From Bifidobacterium breve (GTDB lineage: Bacteria > Actinomycetota > Actinomycetes > Nanopelagicales > Nanopelagicaceae): a stretch of 64,000 nt of DNA. Of the stretch, positions 61,241-64,000 are shown in pieces; position 1 is the stretch's first letter; each line of letters begins with the position of its first letter. Made by a program: the position numbers and the translations under genes. The notes under the pieces were generated by a model. It did not search any database. It had not been told where the DNA came from and was given only the letters and a program-made list of their open reading frames with translations. The stretch covers positions 52,122 to 116,121 of the forward strand of contig CAMCYS010000003.1 of assembly GCA_945885625.1 (NCBI GenBank). Reading direction: 5' to 3'.

Positions 61241-64000
61241 ATGAAGCACTTTAACCGGAAGAGATCTCGACTCGCTGGCGTAGCCATTCTCTCAGCCTTT
61301 TTAATGCTTGGTTCTTCTGCTCATTCTGAAGCGCTAAATCTTGGCGCTAAAGCTAAATACATCATCTCGATTAATCCTGCTGCTAGTGCCGCCATTGAAT
61401 CGGCAATTACCAAGGCAGGCGGCAAGATAAATACTAAATATAACTATGTATTCAACGGGTATGCAGTCGAACTACCTACGCTAGTTGTTTCACTGATCAA
61501 AAAAATACCAAATATTTTGAACGTCGAATTAGATCAAACGGCAATTGGTTTGGCCGAGCAAACACCAGCACCATCTTGGGGTCTAGATCGAATCGATCAA
61601 CGAGAACGGGTAGGTTTAACGGGCTCAGTAAGTTCATATAGTTATCGCAGTGCAGGTGCTGGCGCAACAATTTATATAGGCGATACCGGAATCTACCCAC
61701 ACTCTGATTTTGGTACTCGACTATCTAATTCTGGATTCTCAGCAATTACTGACGGTAATGGAACTGTCGACTGTAATGGTCACGGAACACACGTTGCTTC
61801 AACTGCGGCGGGAACAAAATTTGGAGTCGCTAAGAATGCGACCTTGGTACCAGTGCGAATCTTGAACTGCGCTGGAAGTGGTATGTACTCACAAGTTATT
61901 GCTGGCCTTGATTGGATTTTAAGTCCACAGAATCCGAACTCAAAGAGCAATGCAGTTCTTAATCTTTCAATCGGTGGCCCAGGTTCTGCTGCTCTAAATT
62001 CAGCAGTTCAAAGATTGACTAATGCCGGTATAACCGTTGTTGCTGCTGCAGGAAACGAATCAACCGATGCGTGTACGCGTTCTCCAGCTGGTGCACCGAG
62101 TGCAATTACAGTCGGCGCCACTTCGATAAGTGATACTCCTGCCAACTTCTCAAATCATGGTAGCTGTGTTGATATAAACGCACCAGGTGTAAGCATTACT
62201 GCCGCTTGGATTGGCTCAACTACGGCGACAAATTCAATAAGCGGTACCTCAATGGCAGCGCCCCATGTAGCTGGTGCGGCGGCAGTTTATTTAGGGCTAT
62301 CGGGTGCTTCAGTCTCAGGGGTTTCCTCATTCCTGATCTCTGAATCAACTAAAAATGCTCTCACGGGATTAAAGCCAAATACGGTGAATAACTTACTTTA
62401 CGTTTCACCCACTGATGGAGAAGCGCCAGTTGTAACACCTCCACCAGTTGTTGCGCCACCGGTTGTTGCGCCAACGGTTTCTCTAAATAAAATCACGGAT
62501 ATAACTCATGAGAGTGCGAATTTTGCGATTGACGTTAATCCTGGCTTTGCTCCAACCACTCTTGGCTTTGAATATTCCTTAGATTCAACTTTCACGACTG
62601 GCGTATTAAGTGCCACGGTTAATCCGGGAACAGTAGATGGTGGCACTACAGCTGCAGTAGCGGTAGCTCTAACAGGTTTGACGCCGTCGAAAAACTACTC
62701 CTTCCGAATTTCAGCAACTAATGAATCAGGAAAGACTTTGAGCCAAGTAGGTTTATTTACGACTTTAGCGCCTCCGCTAATTAAACCAACTCCGGTCGCA
62801 AAAGCGGCTACAGATATAACCGCATACAGTGCAGTTCTAAACGGAACAGTTATGGCGGGCAACTCAACAACAACCGTTACTTTTATGTATAGCCCTGATT
62901 CAACTTTTGCGACAGATGTAGATTCCATTGCGGCAATTCCATTCCAGGTATATGGCAACAACGTGACAGCTGTTTCGCTACCGCTTTCTTTCCTTGATGG
63001 CGGAAAAACTTATTACTTTAAAGTTATCGCAATTAATTCAACTGCCACAGTTCAATCAAGTGTTGCCTCATTTGAAACTCCAATCGCACCTGGTTTAGCT
63101 CCAGTTGTGACTACAGATCCAAATCCGGCTAGTCGCAAGTACAATTCGGCTACATTTGTCGGAACTGTTGATCCTAAGAGCCAAACCACAAAAGTTACCT
63201 TTACTTATGGCCGCGAAAAGACATTAACTACGGGGCAAACAACAATTACCTTGCCAACTAGCCCAATTACTGGTGATTCAGTGGTTAATGTGTCGGCGAC
63301 CATTACGAGTGGATTGCTGCCTGGCACCGGTTACTACTATCAATTTTCAGCACTTAATACTTCAGGAGTCACAAAGGGCGAAATTAGATATGCGATCTTG
63401 AATCGCGAGACGCCAATCTTCAAAAATGTTTATGCCAATTCAAATACTGCATCAGGCATCACGCTAAATGCTCAATGGAATGCGATGGGAAGCAATAGTC
63501 GCACCTACTTCAGCTATGGAAGTGACCCTGCGCTAGTAGGAGCAACGATTGTTCAGGGAACTCCTTTTGCTGTTGCGAATGCAGTAGATACTGTTTCAAA
63601 GGCAGTAATTACAGGCCTACCTTCCGGAAGTAAGTTCTACTACCGGTTCTATGTAACCGATGTAGCCGGTGGCGGTTGGAATATCGTTGAAAGTTCAATT
63701 CTAACTTTCGGAACTTTGAACGTAGCACCTTCACCAACACCAACACCAACACCGGAACCTTCGCCAACACCAACGCCTTCGCCAACACCAACGCCGGAAC
63801 CTTCACCAACACCAACACCTTCGCCAACACCAACGCCGGAACCTTCACCAACACCAACACCTTCACCTTCACCAACACCTTCACCAACACCTTCACCAAC
63901 ACCTTCACCAACACCTTCACCAACACCTTCACCAACACCTTCACCAACACCTTCACCAACACCTTCACCAACACCTTCACCAACACCATCACCAACACCT
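61241..64000 (+). CDS. Subtilisin-family (S8) secreted serine protease with fibronectin-like repeats and PSPT tail (3' partial)
   Basis: At least 920 codons, open to the end of the window. The ATG has AAGGGTGG just upstream. Signal peptide (LAGVAILSAFLMLGSSAHS), I9-type propeptide (~37-115), then the catalytic triad: Asp in YIGDTGIY (~148), His in NGHGTHVAST (~183) and Ser in SGTSMAAPHVAGA (~333). Beta domains of about 90-100 residues follow, with FN3-like spacing, ending in a Pro-Ser-Thr repeat with no end in the window. Probably secreted or surface-anchored through that stalk. C-terminal anchor not seen. Confidence 0.92.
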   Translation, partial: MKHFNRKRSRLAGVAILSAFLMLGSSAHSEALNLGAKAKYIISINPAASAAIESAITKAGGKINTKYNYVFNGYAVELPTLVVSLIKKIPNILNVELDQTAIGLAEQTPAPSWGLDRIDQRERVGLTGSVSSYSYRSAGAGATIYIGDTGIYPHSDFGTRLSNSGFSAITDGNGTVDCNGHGTHVASTAAGTKFGVAKNATLVPVRILNCAGSGMYSQVIAGLDWILSPQNPNSKSNAVLNLSIGGPGSAALNSAVQRLTNAGITVVAAAGNESTDACTRSPAGAPSAITVGATSISDTPANFSNHGSCVDINAPGVSITAAWIGSTTATNSISGTSMAAPHVAGAAAVYLGLSGASVSGVSSFLISESTKNALTGLKPNTVNNLLYVSPTDGEAPVVTPPPVVAPPVVAPTVSLNKITDITHESANFAIDVNPGFAPTTLGFEYSLDSTFTTGVLSATVNPGTVDGGTTAAVAVALTGLTPSKNYSFRISATNESGKTLSQVGLFTTLAPPLIKPTPVAKAATDITAYSAVLNGTVMAGNSTTTVTFMYSPDSTFATDVDSIAAIPFQVYGNNVTAVSLPLSFLDGGKTYYFKVIAINSTATVQSSVASFETPIAPGLAPVVTTDPNPASRKYNSATFVGTVDPKSQTTKVTFTYGREKTLTTGQTTITLPTSPITGDSVVNVSATITSGLLPGTGYYYQFSALNTSGVTKGEIRYAILNRETPIFKNVYANSNTASGITLNAQWNAMGSNSRTYFSYGSDPALVGATIVQGTPFAVANAVDTVSKAVITGLPSGSKFYYRFYVTDVAGGGWNIVESSILTFGTLNVAPSPTPTPTPEPSPTPTPSPTPTPEPSPTPTPSPTPTPEPSPTPTPSPSPTPSPTPSPTPSPTPSPTPSPTPSPTPSPTPSPTPSPTPSPTP
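63728..64000 (+). repeat. Low-complexity 12-bp tandem repeat coding PSPT
   Basis: Units related to CCTTCACCAACA, mixed with CCGGAA (PE) in the first half and nearly pure towards the end. In-frame with the protease; it continues beyond the window. Prone to slippage and to assembly error. Confidence 0.9.

Noticed and set aside
63609..63998. Minus-strand frame rich in Leu-Val-Lys repeats at the window end
   Set aside because: Complement of the PSPT repeat in the protease gene, not a real gene.

Overview
The window looks like chromosome from a streamlined, fairly AT-leaning actinobacterium. Pointers are coenzyme F420 biosynthesis genes (cofC, cofD, cofE and an NADPH:F420 reductase) beside several luciferase-like flavin/F420 oxidoreductases, near-zero intergenic space with many ATGA/GTGA/TAATG junctions, several genes whose -10 box lies 5-7 nt before the start codon (leaderless transcripts), and secreted proteins ending in a Cys/KKLVW-type motif that I associate with planktonic Actinobacteria such as Nanopelagicales. 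The taxon is an inference. No rRNA, tRNA, IS element or CRISPR was seen. No gene-free stretch exceeds 300 bases; the longest lie around 18.18-18.43, 20.18-20.38, 42.06-42.25 and 49.36-49.53 kb and hold promoters and operators.

Layout. (1) 1-11.9 kb: end of a flavoprotein, a divergent crotonase/MaoC pair, then a ten-gene + strand catabolic operon: LLM oxidoreductase, class III CoA-transferase, MmgE/PrpD protein, double RidA, two MaoC proteins, Ltp2-like thiolase homologue with a DUF35 partner, acyl-CoA dehydrogenase, CitE-like lyase, cupin. The order suggests activation of an acid as a CoA thioester, alpha-beta dehydrogenation, hydration and retro-aldol cleavage. (2) 11.9-18.2 kb, - strand: hydantoinase-like amidohydrolase, second CoA-transferase, cyclase/formamidase-type hydrolase, second PrpD, MFS transporter. 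(3) 18.3-27.3 kb: a 28-codon ORF coupled to an IclR regulator, a second LLM protein, then a branched-chain-type ABC transporter with a fused LivM-LivG and three small downstream genes. (4) 27.4-31.0 kb, - strand: membrane protein, His-rich bicupin, acyl-CoA ligase. (5) 31.1-34.7 kb: a MaoC hydratase and the F420 block. (6) 34.8-42.1 kb: FAD monooxygenase, third LLM protein, Zn alcohol dehydrogenase, RecB-like nuclease, small membrane proteins, MFS. (7) 42.2-58.99 kb: two related methyltransferase plus small helical protein cassettes, an Asp/Glu-racemase-fold enzyme, FAD monooxygenase, two aldehyde dehydrogenases, a peptide-type ABC transporter, bicupin, Atz/Trz-type amidohydrolase and a GlcG/HbpS protein. 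(8) 59.1-64 kb: secreted Pro-rich coiled-coil protein, a secreted I78-like protease inhibitor, and a subtilisin-family protease that runs off the window.

Together this is a large catabolic island for uptake and oxidation of an unknown carboxylated, probably nitrogen-containing compound. Two imported substrate classes, cyclic amide opening, CoA chemistry, imine-detoxifying RidA and F420/FMN oxidoreductases all fit that. The most unusual signals are (a) a 17-bp inverted repeat, GTTYC-N7-GGAAM, recurring ahead of most transcription units, which may be the operator of the resident IclR protein; (b) the duplicated methyltransferase/small-protein cassette; (c) the adjacent I78 inhibitor and S8 protease; and (d) the overlapping divergent leaderless start between cofC and cofD.
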